Part shown: positions 20,105 through 31,544 of the stretch, one piece after another
How positions within the stretch are numbered: the stretch's first letter is position 1
How the letters are laid out: each line of letters begins with the position of its first letter
Origin: Acanthosepion esculentum
Taxonomy: Eukaryota; Mollusca; Cephalopoda; Sepiida; Sepiidae
DNA length: 64,000 nucleotides
Direction: 5' to 3'
Assembly: GCA_964036315.1 (NCBI GenBank)
Contig: OZ038498.1
Coordinates: 8,098,136-8,162,135 of the forward strand
Program-made: the position numbers and the translations under genes
The notes under the pieces: generated by a model
What the model was told of the DNA's origin: nothing
Database searches by the model: none
Seen by the model: only the letters and a program-made list of their open reading frames with translations

Positions 20105-20750
20105 TGTTCGTTATTAGAGGTCTGGTTCTTGCATCTCTGTAGTTCGTGTGCACTTTTCATCTTTCCTAAATTTACATATTTCTGACACACACTTGATTTT
20201 ATTTCCAATGAAATTGTTTAGTGATATCCAGTCGATTTCTTTTCTTCAATAACAAATTATTTACAACACTAAAGCTACATTCAACTAAATATGGATGTGG
20301 TAACAATAAATCTCTTGCAGGGGTTGTTTAATTTGGGTATTTAGTTACTGTCTCATCACTCCTACGCATGCACCATCAAAAGATTATATGCCCCACCAGT
20401 GGGGTATGCGCCCCACGTTGGGAATTATTGATTTAAACAATTCGTTAAACTTAATAAATGTAGATAGTTGTAATTTCGTACGGAATAATTTTGACATGGT
20501 AAAGTTTCCTTGCCTTACTTCTTAGTAATAATCGCCTGGCATTGTCTATATGTATGTAATGTCATATAAAAGTTCAAAAAAATATTAGTGTAACACCAGC
20601 TTCAAGAGGTACACAACGTTGCCACATTTCCACAAAACGAGTGAAAGTCCCGAGCAGGACAAAGAAATAACTGTGCGGTCCGTATAAGAAGATAAATCAA
20701 GCGGTGGCATTCCTAGCAATGGTGCCGCAATCATCATGTATATTTATTTA
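20105..20750. other. No recognised feature
   Basis: Contains a small direct repeat around TGCCCCACCAGTGGGGTATGCGCC (described by position 20390-20415) but no gene or element that I recognise. Confidence 0.35.
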
Positions 20751-20752
20751 TA

Positions 20753-21269
20753 TACTAGCAGCATGGCCCGGCGTTGCCCGGCGCTTGATTCAAAAATCGT
20801 ACGACCCATACAGCAATCGCTATCACTTGCCTTAAAATATTTTTGCCCTTCCTTGCCTTTAAAGGAGTGCCCTTTGCCGTGCTGATGTTGCTACATGCCT
20901 TACTTCTTGCCTATCTCACACTGCGAATTTTTTCTAAGCTCTATACTAAACATTAAATCTCCACTTGTATCGATTTTTTTTGCATGCTAATATGCTAGTT
21001 AACATTCGTGTCAGTCAGCTGTTGGCTCTCACGCTGGCCAAAAGAATCTTCCTGCCTATTCCTGGCAGCCAGCTATAGGCTCTCACTGTGGCCAGTAGAA
21101 AATGGCCGCAAACTACATGAAAACTGCCGTAGAAGGATGAAAAAATCTATTATTTCCATTGTCAATGGGTGTTGGGAAATGCAACGTCGGTCTTGGCCTG
21201 GTCACTAATTTGGAGAATGTGCATGTAAATTTTGGTGCAAATCCGTCGAAAATTGCGGCCGTGCATTCG

Positions 21270-21339
<70 letters not shown>

Positions 21340-21361
21340 CCTGCCTTTTATAGATAGAGAT
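20753..21361. repeat. Dispersed repeat A, copy 2
   Basis: Begins CTAGCAGCATGGCCCGGCGT and ends CCTGCCTTTTATAGATAGAG. It matches 1340-2096 through ACGACYCATACAGCAATCG, GTTAACATTCGTGTCAGTCA and AAATCCGTCGAAAATTGCGG. Its (CA)n at 21275-21338 is far longer than in copy 1. Confidence 0.6.
21275..21338. repeat. (CA)n microsatellite
   Basis: About 32 CA units inside the 3' end of repeat A. Confidence 0.95.
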
Positions 21362-21671
21362 ACTGATCAAGAAGTCAATAATTAAATATGTGACTCATAT
21401 GGATGATCAGTTATTATTATACAGATCTTGCAAACTATTCATAATGAACCTCGATCTCATATCTTTCTCGATAAATGTATTATTTGAGCAGATTTGTGTA
21501 CACCACGGTTATATTTTTGCACCGATTAACACTTATAGCATAGACGGACCATTCTAACCCAATGGTTACGTGCGTTTGTTGGTAAGTTAATCTAATAATA
21601 CCACTTGGTCAAAGAGAAGCATTCGCAATTGAATCAAAAGTCGGTCCAGAAATATTTCAGCATCCTATCGC

Positions 21672-21672
<1 letters not shown>

Positions 21673-21760
<88 letters not shown>
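21673..21760. repeat. (TA)n microsatellite
   Basis: Long TA array. A second short array lies at 21796-21840 with ATGT repeats. Confidence 0.9.
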
Positions 21761-21762
<2 letters not shown>

Positions 21763-21954
21763 GTACAAACTAAAATAATTTTGATAGGATTAAGATATAT
21801 ATATATATATATGTGTATATGTATGTATGTATGTATGTATAAAGAAAGACGTTTGCATCACTAACACAAAAAAGAGAATGTCTAATATCGCGAATATTTA
21901 ACATCGAAAAACATTAAAAAAAACAATTAATTATTTTTAATAATATGTGGAAAT

Positions 21955-22020
21955 CTCCACCCTTTGACTGATGACGGTTGCGAGACCAGAAACACCTGTA
22001 GTAGAATTATGGAAAAATAA
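21955..22020 (+). other. Degenerate hammerhead-like core
   Basis: CTGATGA near 21967 is followed by a GGTT/GACC stem and GAAACACC. A GTA triplet follows, but the flanks do not pair as helix I. Adjacent (TA)n at 22088-22172. Confidence 0.35.
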
Positions 22021-22081
22021 AGCATAATATTGTTTTAAAAAATCCACATTACAACCAAAAACGTTTGCGGTTTCTCTCTTC

Positions 22082-22087
<6 letters not shown>

Positions 22088-22163
<76 letters not shown>

Positions 22164-22172
22164 AAATATATA
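22088..22172. repeat. (TA)n microsatellite
   Basis: TA array with TTTATATA and AAATATA edges. Confidence 0.9.
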
Positions 22173-22731
22173 TCAGTTTGTTTACAAACCAATGATAATT
22201 ATTATAATTCAACAACACATATTGTCGTACCAATAATACGCCACTACCTTATCGCACCGTCTAACTTGCCATTTATACGAAAATAGTTCAATTAAATAGG
22301 AAATCACCAATCAATACAACAAGAAAAAACAAGAAATCCGGCAATTTTTACCAATTACACGAAAGTATAATACTATATAAACTGTAAAAAACGACTACAA
22401 ATACAAAAAAAAACAATCAACAAAACATCAATAATGTTTCATAAAATTGAGGAATCAGCATACAAATATATATGATAACGGACAGAATATCGACCCGACA
22501 ACTAAAATTTACAACTGAAAATCCGATACATAGATTAAAACAGGTGTGACGCGTGAAGACGTCGTATTTGAAAAATGATGTAAGTGACATGATACAAAAC
22601 AAAAAAACTTGATGAATTGCATGCCAAAACCGACAGTGGGCATTTTGTATTTAAACTTTTCACAAGTAAGATAGAATTGATACTAAATGGAGAAAAATTA
22701 TTTGATCATTAATAAAGAGCTCTCTATCCAA

Positions 22732-22902
<171 letters not shown>

Positions 22903-22986
22903 TTGATCATGAATAAATAGCTCTCATTGGTCTTCAATCAAAGTTGTAAAAATGAAAAATTGCTACTCAAATAAATCCTATATACT

Positions 22987-22989
<3 letters not shown>

Positions 22990-23055
<66 letters not shown>
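22990..23055. repeat. (TA)n microsatellite
   Basis: TA array near the palindrome centre. Confidence 0.95.
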
Positions 23056-23062
<7 letters not shown>

Positions 23063-23477
23063 ATTTGAGTAGCAATTTTTAATTTATACAACTTTGATTG
23101 AAGACCAATGAGAGCTCTTTATTCACGATCAAATATTTTTTTTCTCCACTTAGTATCAATATTATGGGAAGAAAAACTCATGCCAGCTTAAAGGTCTCTT
23201 TATATTGCATGTGTCTGCCGAGAGGCACGTACTGGCTGGTATTGACTGTGATCTGGAGAGGTTAAACTCCGCTATATTAGCACATGTGGACTGTCGTTCG
23301 GAGTTTCCGTGGCAAGTCTTTTGCACCGTTACTTTTTATCGACAGATCTAAAAAGTGTGAATCGTCCGACACCAGCTTTGACCACTTGAAACAAATCATT
23401 GAGTTGGTTTTCTGACACCTACATTTAATTAGTTCCATACTTATCCGGCTATTGCTAAAAACTCTACGAAACGATAT

Positions 23478-23810
23478 CAACTTCATCTTGGCACTTGGAA
23501 TGTACGAAATCTCCAGGATAACAACTCAGCACCAGAAAGAAAAACAGCTCCGGTCGCATTGGTGCTAAAGAAGTACAACGTTGATATAGCTGCACTGAGA
23601 AGTAAGCACCAGTCGACTACATGAAACGAGAAAGCAAAATAAGACATCTAAGAGTGTTCCTACTGCGCTTGGATACAATACATTCTCCTGTAATGTTTGT
23701 GGTCTTTTGTGCAATTCACGCGCCTGTCTCAAAAGTCATGCCCGTCATAAGCATGCAGATAATTAGTTCGTGGTCGTCGGAAACTCATGCGTCGAACTCG
23801 ACGGGAGAGT

Positions 23811-23815
<5 letters not shown>
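23478..23815 (+). pseudogene. RTE-type non-LTR element: endonuclease start fused to C-terminal zinc finger
   Basis: HLGTWNVRNLQDNN, ERKTAPVALVLKKYNVDIAA and LRSK from about 23485 match the opening of the apurinic-type endonuclease domain (TWNVR and DIAALxE blocks; the E is replaced). About 80 bp later, in another frame, YNTFSCNVCGLLCNSRACL and KSHARHKH then a stop match the C2H2-like tail at the extreme C-terminus of such ORFs. Everything between, including the reverse transcriptase, is missing. (TA)n follows directly. Confidence 0.75.

Positions 23816-23892
<77 letters not shown>
23816..23892. repeat. (TA)n microsatellite
   Basis: TA array right after the non-LTR 3' end. Confidence 0.95.
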
Positions 23893-23896
<4 letters not shown>

Positions 23897-24052
23897 TCTA
23901 GGATTGGTGTATACGGAATAAATTCCAATAACCAACAATTGAATGCCTTTGCCATTCAACATCATCATGATAAGACACCGGAGGTGCTGAAACAAAATGG
24001 CTATTTTTGTAGTGATTTTATAACATATTTATGTTATAATTTTTAATTAAAC

Positions 24053-24056
<4 letters not shown>
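23893..24056 (+). repeat. Fragment related to the Penelope arm end, with degenerate hammerhead
   Basis: AGGATTGGTGTATACGGAAT and CCAATAACCAACAATT match 44208-44246. ACAAAATGGCTATTTTTGTA and GTGATTTTATAACATATTTA match the arm end at 49617-49660. The hammerhead core here is ATGATAA in place of UUGACAA, with helix II GACACC/GGTGC and GAAAC preserved. The positions 3 and 8 no longer pair, so this copy is probably inactive. (TA)n on both sides. Confidence 0.65.

Positions 24057-24091
<35 letters not shown>
24056..24091. repeat. (TA)n microsatellite
   Basis: TA array after the arm-like fragment. Confidence 0.9.
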
Positions 24092-24093
<2 letters not shown>

Positions 24094-24099
24094 ATGACC

Positions 24100-24960
24100 G
24101 TGTGCAAAGAGTTCATTTTTTCGATCATCACTGGAAGTTCAACAACACTGCCACAAGGTTAGCTGTATTTTGCAATTTAAGATAATTGTTCTGCATTCGG
24201 TTTCCATGGAAACGACCCAAATGGAATATTTATGAGCATACATCTATGCATACATATATAACCTTAGTGAAATCCTACCGAAAATATATTTCATCTCGGA
24301 GTTAAATTTTGTAGATAGCTCCCAAATGAAACATAATTTTGAGTTATCTTAGAAATGTTCAAATAAATTCAGTTTGGAAGGAGTTAATTTATTCTGGCGG
24401 AAATTTCGTTCCCGTTGTGCTTTCTTCAATTGCCCGGAAGGCAAATGTGCTTCTGATTCTGTTGCATATTAACAACTCTCGACATTTCTGCGCACACGAT
24501 TTTATCTTCTTATGGTTGTGCTATCTTTAATTATTCACCAGGGGAGGTAAAAAAATATTTACAAGCTCAGAATCATTTTCATCTGGCGAAAGTAATCGGA
24601 ACGCATCCGGAAAGTATGCATCCATTTCGTGTATCCCAATGACAGGTTACGGGGTCCGGTCGCAATTTGGCCAACAAATAAAAGGAAGAATATGGAGCCG
24701 AAGGTTATTGTCATTGGAAACCATTTTCGCAGCTGTTGTAGTGTGTGAGCATCGTATTTATACTGGCCGAATGAGGAGATTCTTTAAATTCCATGAGGTA
24801 TATTTATTAGTTTATTTCTTTTGTAAAACATCGCATCGCCCATGTGTAAAAGACTCTGGAATAAATCTGTATGATCCCAAGTAATCTTTTTCCAAAAAGG
24901 CCCATTAATCATAACAGGCGTCTTTCCTTAATATTAAATAGCGCGACACTTTGTGGAATG
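24100..24960. other. No recognised feature
   Basis: Unique-looking sequence. Short open frames on the plus strand (24339-24884) resemble nothing that I recognise. Confidence 0.35.
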
Positions 24961-24967
24961 ATATTCA

Positions 24968-25069
<102 letters not shown>

Positions 25070-25348
25070 GGTGGTACTCGCTTGGAAAAACCTTGTGTAT
25101 GTTCGCTTGTAGGAGAACAAACTAGTACCCAAGGAAGAATGAGGAATAAATAAGAAAGAACGAAGACCATGAAATTGAGGCCAAAACAATCGTCCAGAGT
25201 TCAAGCTCAGAGCCAAAGAAAAAAACTCCAAAACGAGTAAAAGCAACTACGTAAAGTGCTCAATACACGAAGTAGAGCAAACCTAAGATAAACCTAAAGA
25301 GCCAGGCAAAACTACCTAGGATTCACCTAAACGGATCGTCAGGCAAAT

Positions 25349-25353
<5 letters not shown>

Positions 25354-25422
<69 letters not shown>
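25354..25422. repeat. (TA)n microsatellite
   Basis: TA array; family F distal sequence (AGAAATATAGTTTTATGCTG) follows. Confidence 0.95.
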
Positions 25423-25425
<3 letters not shown>

Positions 25426-25507
25426 AAGAAATATAGTTTTATGCTGTGCTATATTTATGGGATGAGGATTACGTCCAGCATGGATCTGTCTGTGACTTCA
25501 ATGTTCA

Positions 25508-25509
<2 letters not shown>

Positions 25510-25570
<61 letters not shown>
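25510..25570. repeat. (TA)n microsatellite
   Basis: TA array abutting the next palindrome. Confidence 0.95.
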
Positions 25571-25573
<3 letters not shown>

Positions 25574-25860
25574 AGCAATAAACGTATGAAGCTTGATATT
25601 ACGAGACATATTAAAAACGGGTCCCGCAAGCCTTCCTTGTGTAAACAACGTGAGTGTTTGTTGGGGCTCGCTCTTGCCTTTAGCTCCTTTTGCTCTTTTT
25701 TTTCCCTCCTCCACATTTTCTTTTTTTGTACATTTTCTGTGTTTTTAATTTAAATTAAATCTCCCGTTGAAAGCCTGATGAGCGGGAACGAAACCGGTTG
25801 CTTCTCCCGTTTTTAATATGTCTAGTAATATCAAGCTTCATACGTTTATTGCTGTGATAA
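25569..25860. repeat. Interrupted palindrome with hammerhead-like core
   Basis: The left arm CACAGCAATAAACGTATGAA (from 25571) and the right arm TTCATACGTTTATTGCTGTG (to 25856) are complementary for about 55 bp around an unrelated 170-bp middle. Near the right arm GAAAGC (25769-25774), CTGATGA (25775-25781), GAAAC (25790-25794), GTT (25797-25799) and GCTTC (25800-25804) have hammerhead order, with four pairs in helix I. Helix II is only a G-C pair around CGGGAA and helix III is minimal, so activity is uncertain. Confidence 0.65.
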
Positions 25861-25887
25861 AATTTTGTACCTTCAAAAATATCTTTA

Positions 25888-25889
<2 letters not shown>

Positions 25890-25967
<78 letters not shown>

Positions 25968-25996
25968 TAAATATATATATATATATATATATATAT
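25890..25996. repeat. (TA)n microsatellite
   Basis: Long TA array with one GATAAATA interruption. Confidence 0.95.
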
Positions 25997-26318
25997 GCCA
26001 TGTGTGTGTATGTGTGAATTGAAAAATATGGATTAAATCCGGCAACATAATTAAATAAGGTTTCCTACTTGTTGTCTATTCACTGAAACAGTGAACCGTC
26101 TAAACTCTGTATTAGGTGTTTTCGGAAAGTTAATGGTCTAGGTTGAACATTTAGCTTCCAATATCAATTCCTCACAGTTAACTTCTACTTCATGTTTCCG
26201 CTAATATTACAGTCATGGATTTCATTCGACACCGGGGTTGAAAAGACAGCCGCTCACTTTCGCCGTCTGCCGAAATAGTCTATTCCCCATATGAGGTAAA
26301 AGGATTTATTTAATTATC

Positions 26319-26321
<3 letters not shown>

Positions 26322-26372
<51 letters not shown>
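26322..26372. repeat. (TA)n microsatellite
   Basis: TA array before the family F copy. Confidence 0.9.
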
Positions 26373-26374
<2 letters not shown>

Positions 26375-26377
26375 ACG

Positions 26378-26816
<439 letters not shown>

Positions 26817-26863
26817 TTTTATATTATATTCTTGCTCTGTTCTGGACATTCAGTTCTATCTGG

Positions 26864-26938
<75 letters not shown>
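26864..26938. repeat. (TC)n(TA)n microsatellite
   Basis: CT repeats passing into a TA array. Confidence 0.95.
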
Positions 26939-26944
<6 letters not shown>

Positions 26945-27200
26945 ATTTTTATTATAAGAGATTATAAAAAACATTTTACATCGCTATATAAAAGCTTTCA
27001 AGTTTCAGTACTGTGGTTGTACTTCCTCAGGCTATGTTTGATAAAAATTTTAAATTTATATAAGAATTTTTATCACAAATTACCAACCATCCCCTGAAGA
27101 AAGTACAAACATCGTACTGAAACATGAAAGATTTTGCGTAGCGATGTAAAATGCTTTTATTATAATCTCTTATAGTAAAAATATTATAATATTTTGCTCT
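26936..27200. repeat. Palindrome with CTGAAGA/GAAAC cores on both arms
   Basis: The outer arms ATAATATTTTTATTATAAGA and the mirrored TCTTATAGTAAAAATATTAT enclose inner arms with AGTAC/GTACT stems. Plus strand: CTGAAGA (27094-27100), GAAAC (27119-27123). Minus strand: CTGAGGA (27024-27030), GAAAC (27002-27006). Helix I and an NUH triplet are not evident. Confidence 0.75.
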
Positions 27201-27204
27201 ACTT

Positions 27205-27890
27205 TGTATTGAGCCCTTTTTAAATAAGTAAATGCTACGAACCGTGGATTTTTACTCCATCTTTTCTTTCTCTTATTTGGATAACTATGCAATTGTGAGC
27301 CTCTGTTTTGGCTTTTTTTAGCGAAATTTGCAATTTTTTTATTGTTTATTCATTTCTTTAATTGCCATTCCAAAGAAGTGACAAGGCAACCAATTATCGA
27401 GTTGGAATGCAATTCGTCAATCTACTCAAAACTCAAAAGACAGTTTCCCTATTTATCACAGTAATTAATATTTTGAAATCTTATTTGCTGACACGAAAAT
27501 ATCCTAATCTATTCACTAACATTCTAATTCTCTTCTCTTGAAGAAGATATTTAGATATCTGTACAAGTGCTAACAGGATATAATGGCAAATAAATTCTGT
27601 TTCTTAATCCAATTTGTCTACTCATGGTTGCTCCTAGCAAACTGGCGTTCTGCTTTCTCACTCTTACAGTCATACAATAGCACGTATTATTATGTACCCA
27701 GACATTCATACAGTCGTATTAGATTCAGAAATGTGGTTTCTCTGTAGATATTCTTCATATTTGTCGGAGAGTACGAAGATATCTGATGTTTAGGTATTTG
27801 GTCAGATTTGGGAAATGGGTCAGGTTGAAAACATTTACTATTCTTTACAATACAGACAGACACACGCACACATATACATGCACGACCCTT
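27205..27890. other. No recognised feature
   Basis: A+T-rich sequence with no element or gene that I recognise. Confidence 0.35.
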
Positions 27891-27894
27891 CACT

Positions 27895-28140
27895 ATGTTG
27901 CTGAAACTTGACGCGATTCACATGCGCTGTCGTCGTGTCATATGTGATATAAAATGGGATGACATGGTCAAGAATGGTGCAATACTAAAGAAATGTAACA
28001 TCACAGGGATTGAAACCATTCTAGCAAAGATACAGCTGAGGTGGGCTGTTCTTGTTGTGAGAATGGATGAGCATATGCTTCCAAAAAGGTACTGTTTGGA
28101 CAACTACCAAACTCCAAGCAGTAATCCATTTTCGGCCTGA
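27895..28140 (+). pseudogene. RTE-type non-LTR element, region after the reverse transcriptase
   Basis: The frame reads LDAIHMRCRRVICDIKWDDM, ILKKCNITGIETILAKIQLR and WAVLVVRMDEHMLPKRY. This is the well-known segment between catalytic core and C-terminus of non-LTR ORF2 proteins (blocks RCRR, IKWDD, LRWAGHVVRM). It is open for about 80 codons with a weak match on either side, so it is an isolated, decayed fragment. Confidence 0.75.
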
Positions 28141-28527
28141 CCTGGCTCCTGTAAAATGTAGAGGATATCAGGAGAGGTCAGGGATTTACTCGACTAGTCC
28201 ATGGATCCAGCCATATCTTTCGCGAGGCATCGTACGTATGTGTTCGACTTAAGATTAGGGCTGCGTTTTGATCCAACCAACGCTTTTATCCTCTCGGCCA
28301 TCTGTCCTTGAAAACCTCAGTGTATGAATTTTGTGGATTTATAAACATAATGCCTCAGTAATTTCTTTTACCAGAACTCATATTGCCACTTTTTGTTATT
28401 ATTGCTTTCCTCGAGCACTCCGTATTGCAGGTTCCCATATTGTATTCATTTCTATGCTTGGCGGGCTTAGGAGATTTTTGTAGCCTAGCATATGTGCTGA
28501 TTCCTTAAGTTTTTCATATTTTTTAGT

Positions 28528-29423
28528 GTGTCTATTATTTCAACCTCAAGGAGCAGTGATGTCCTTGTTCCCTCCATATGTGGTCAGCTACGCCTGATTT
28601 TTCTATTTCCCCTCAATTTACGATATTCTTGCAGTCTTACAGGGTGCCTCTTCCGTGGGTACCATGGTGAACAAACTCACCATATCCAGTCTCACCATCT
28701 GGTTGAATTGGATGGGTGCGTCTTACTTCCACAAAGTAGACGGAGTTTCGGACATATGAACGTAATTTTCTATTAATGGATCAATTGTATCTGCAAGGAA
28801 GCAACTCAGAGGACGGTACACAGAGCCTTAGCGGGTAACAATTGGCTTGAATACCGTCCTTGTGAATTTTGGGGAGACCGTATATGTGAGGTAGATTGGT
28901 GTAACTCAGCAAAACTGCCTGTATGTCTTAGGTGGAAAGTGTTCCTTATTTTCGTTGTTTTCATTGTTGGATCTTTCTTTACTTTAGCTACCATTTCTAA
29001 TGAGGTCTTCCAATTTTGTAAGGTTCTGTTTGCCAGACTCTCGAGATCGTAATATTTGATTTGTGCGGTTTGGCTTTCTCCAGTATCTGTCTCTATTTTC
29101 ATCTTTACTCATCCGACCAAGCCTGAGGGATGTTCAAGTCTATTTCCTCGATTCGGGCAATAATGTCCAAGTATTGTATTCGTTTGATGGTTGTAACTCT
29201 TTCTTAGTACTGAATCCACAGAGGCAATCAGCTTCTGATCAGTCACCTTCTGATCTTTCAATCTGTTTAATTCTGGTACTCGGCGGGCCTTGGCAGCATT
29301 GAATTCGTGTCTGAAGGAATTATCCAGGTCATGTTGGATCCTCTTTCGATCTTCTTCACCGGTAATTCTATTGAAGAAGGCCTCGAACATCTGGGAGATA
29401 TCAGATTGTAGTTTGTGTTTCAT
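28528..29423 (-). pseudogene. Penelope-like reverse transcriptase relic, second lineage
   Basis: The minus strand carries, in order, a charged N-terminal region (29423-29109: RKRIQHDLDNSF, ELNRLKDQKV, HQTNTILGHYC), then YGLPKIHKDGI (about 28890-28858), then MVSLFTMVPTEEA-type sequence (about 28680-28640). These match the pre-RT segment, the fingers block Y-GLPKIHK and the palm block with FDVVSLFTNVP typical of Penelope-like elements. In the palm block the expected Phe-Asp pair is replaced by Leu-Asp. Several frameshifts and stops are present. This lineage differs from the intact-looking element at 46.8-48.5 kb. Confidence 0.7.
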
Positions 29424-29429
29424 CCAACT

Positions 29430-29792
29430 GTTATACTAGATTCTTTCTCGGACAAGAGCTCATCAGAATAATTACCATGAAAGTAGTTATAGAAAAGTCG
29501 TAGGGAGTCAGATTTACGGCGATGGGCAAGTGACTGGAGATATCAGATTGCAGTTTGTCTTTTATCCAACGGTTGTTCTGGATTCTTTCTTGGACAAGGG
29601 CTCATCAGAATGATTACAGTGATAGCATTTAAAGAAAAGAAACAGAGAGGCTACCCTATGACGGTGGGCAAGTGACTGAAGACGAACCGCCAGATCAGGA
29701 CGAATAATAATGCTGCTTCTTTGGATTTTATCAAGAAGCTCATGGTAAATAGTAAGGGTAACGAAACATATGCCACAGAATATTCTAAGCAT

Positions 29793-29795
<3 letters not shown>
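29430..29795 (-). pseudogene. CR1/Jockey-like 3' coding relic
   Basis: The minus strand reads YHELLDKIQRSSIIIRPDLA, VRLQSLAHRHRVASLFLFFK and CYHCNHSDEPLSK. This is the family at 1-430 and 53145-53850. A partial duplication (29440-29530 and 29560-29650) repeats the TCGGACAAGAGCTCATCAGA-type segment. A (TA)n array starts at 29796. Confidence 0.65.

Positions 29796-29850
<55 letters not shown>
29796..29850. repeat. (TA)n microsatellite
   Basis: TA array at the truncated end of the CR1-like fragment. Confidence 0.95.
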
Positions 29851-29853
<3 letters not shown>

Positions 29854-30084
29854 CTCTATTTAGTACATTGAGCATTTTGCTTCGTTATTTTTATTTTACT
29901 CGTGTTGGAGTTTTTTTCTTTGGACTCTGAGATTGGATTCTGGATGATTGTTTTCGCCTCAATTACATGTTCTTAGTTCTTTCTTTTTTTATTCCTTATT
30001 TTCCCTTGGGTATTGGTTTTTTCATTTACAAGCCAAAACACCTAATGTTTTTTCCAGATGAGTATAATTACTTATATTTATAAG

Positions 30085-30086
<2 letters not shown>

Positions 30087-30176
<90 letters not shown>
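30087..30176. repeat. (TA)n microsatellite
   Basis: Long TA array that runs into the first, truncated hammerhead at 30177. Confidence 0.95.
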
Positions 30177-30178
<2 letters not shown>

Positions 30179-30217
30179 TGAGCTGTGAAACAGCGAAACA
30201 GTCTGTCTGTGGATGAC
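30177..30217 (+). ncRNA. 5'-truncated hammerhead
   Basis: GATGA (30177-30181), GCTGTGAAACA, then GCGAAACAGTCT and GTC (30205-30207), TGTGG (30208-30212). The left strand of helix I and the first two core bases are replaced by (TA)n, and a 9-10 nt internal duplication of the GTGAAACAG type is present. It cannot fold alone. Confidence 0.6.
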
Positions 30218-30488
30218 AAAAATATTAGCTCCTGAAAAAATTAATTTCGGTTGAGCCCTCTGGTTTGAGGTGTGAATTTGTAAATAGTGACTATTTAAGC
30301 TAATACTGCACGACTCTTCGACAGAATTGAGTCACTCTCAGTCACTGTGTGTTTATCCGAATCTAAAAATAAACACGCTAAAATTCACCTTAATCCCGTA
30401 CCGTAAGCTGATGGCTTAGTGGGAGAAGTTCGGACTGACGCAAATTCAGTCGTATTTCGATACTAGCTAGAGGCAACCGCACGTCTAG

Positions 30489-30523
30489 CCACACTGATGA
30501 GCTGCGAAACAGTCTGTCTGTGG
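30489..30523 (+). ncRNA. Type I hammerhead ribozyme, minimal form
   Basis: CCACA (30489-30493) pairs perfectly with TGTGG (30519-30523) as helix I. CTGATGA is at 30494-30500 and a short helix II GCTGC at 30501-30505, closed by the expected G-C pair. GAAAC is at 30506-30510, and helix III of two pairs (AC with GU) closes the loop AGTCT. The cleavage triplet GTC is at 30516-30518. All core nucleotides match the consensus. The very short helices II and III resemble hammerheads of Penelope-like elements and animal retrozymes, some of which are thought to act as dimers. Confidence 0.75.
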
Positions 30524-30525
30524 AT

Positions 30526-30530
<5 letters not shown>

Positions 30531-30584
<54 letters not shown>
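30531..30584. repeat. (TA)n microsatellite
   Basis: TA array right of the retrozyme-like unit. Confidence 0.95.
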
Positions 30585-30587
<3 letters not shown>

Positions 30588-30743
30588 TAAAAGTAAGGAA
30601 ATTATTTTACAAAGTGCGTTTAGAAATGAAAATATCGTTAGGTTTTCAATTTATAAAAATTTAAGAACGCTCATTAATATTCTTGATTCTAACTCTGAAG
30701 GTCAAGGTAAACTATGAACGATCATAAGTGATGTGATTTAAAG

Positions 30744-30823
30744 CCGAATAAACGAAAATCAGCAAATGTTGTTTGCACACACACGTGTGTGTAAACAACA
30801 TTTTCTGCTTTTCGTTTAACCAA
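30744..30823. repeat. Short palindrome around CACACACGTGTGTG
   Basis: AACGAAAATCAGCAAATGTTG on the left (30750 on, about 20 bases) is mirrored by CAACATTTTCTGCTTTTCGTT on the right, with GTTTGCACACACAC facing GTGTGTGTAAAC at the centre. Confidence 0.8.
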
Positions 30824-31004
30824 TTTAATGTGTCAATGTCCGGTTTTCCTCAAACAATTTAAATTTGAAAGAATAGAAATGTTACATCTAACTCAATCAT
30901 GTCTCTCTCCCCCCCTCACTTCCTCACTTCGTTAATTTACATATACTTTGTACTGCCCGTCAAAAATGTGTAAATTTCTTTTCATTTTGCGTTTCAACCT
31001 TTGG

Positions 31005-31060
31005 AAGTAAAGTCTGATGATCCACGGTTCTTTAAAGGGCTGTGGTGAAATAAATTATTA
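31005..31060 (+). other. Degenerate hammerhead-like core
   Basis: CTGATGA near 31015, a CCAC/GTGG stem, then GAAAT. No pairing flank or cleavage triplet could be assigned. Confidence 0.3.
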
Positions 31061-31151
31061 CATGGAACCTTAAAGTGGTCTGTTTTTATTTTTATTTAAA
31101 TTATTAGCTCTGATTTACATTGAGCTCTCTGGATTTTATCCTCCTTGGGTC

Positions 31152-31183
31152 TACCCATACGGATTACCTAGTTTTTCGTAAAC

Positions 31184-31245
<62 letters not shown>

Positions 31246-31273
31246 GTTTACGAAAAACTAAATATATATAAAC

Positions 31274-31331
<58 letters not shown>

Positions 31332-31359
31332 GTTTACGAAAAACTAGGTAATCCGTATG

Positions 31360-31421
<62 letters not shown>

Positions 31422-31461
31422 TTTACGAAAAACTAGGTAATCCGTATGGGTAGACCAATAG

Positions 31462-31540
<79 letters not shown>
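31152..31540. repeat. Four alternating copies of a short unit separated by (TA)n arrays
   Basis: The unit GGATTACCTAGTTTTTCGTA plus AACTAAA lies in plus orientation at 31154-31187. It is inverted and partial at 31242-31260, inverted with ATCCGTATGGG at 31328-31362, and inverted again at 31418-31455. TA arrays fill the gaps (31188-31241, 31264-31327, 31361-31417, 31466-31538). Confidence 0.85.
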
Positions 31541-31544
31541 TCAT

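Larger units (their letters stand above)
30177..30530 (+). mobile_element. Candidate retrozyme: 311-nt unit bounded by hammerhead sequences
   Basis: The string GTCTGTCTGTGGATGAC occurs at 30201 and again at 30512, a period of 311 nt. Each is preceded by GAAACA from a hammerhead; the first copy lost its left part to the (TA)n array, the second is complete (30489-30523). Cleavage after GTC at 30207 and 30518 would release a unit of exactly 311 nt (30208-30518). That matches the size and layout of animal retrozymes, which propagate as small circular RNAs. No open frame is present, and (TA)n lies on both sides. Confidence 0.65.
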
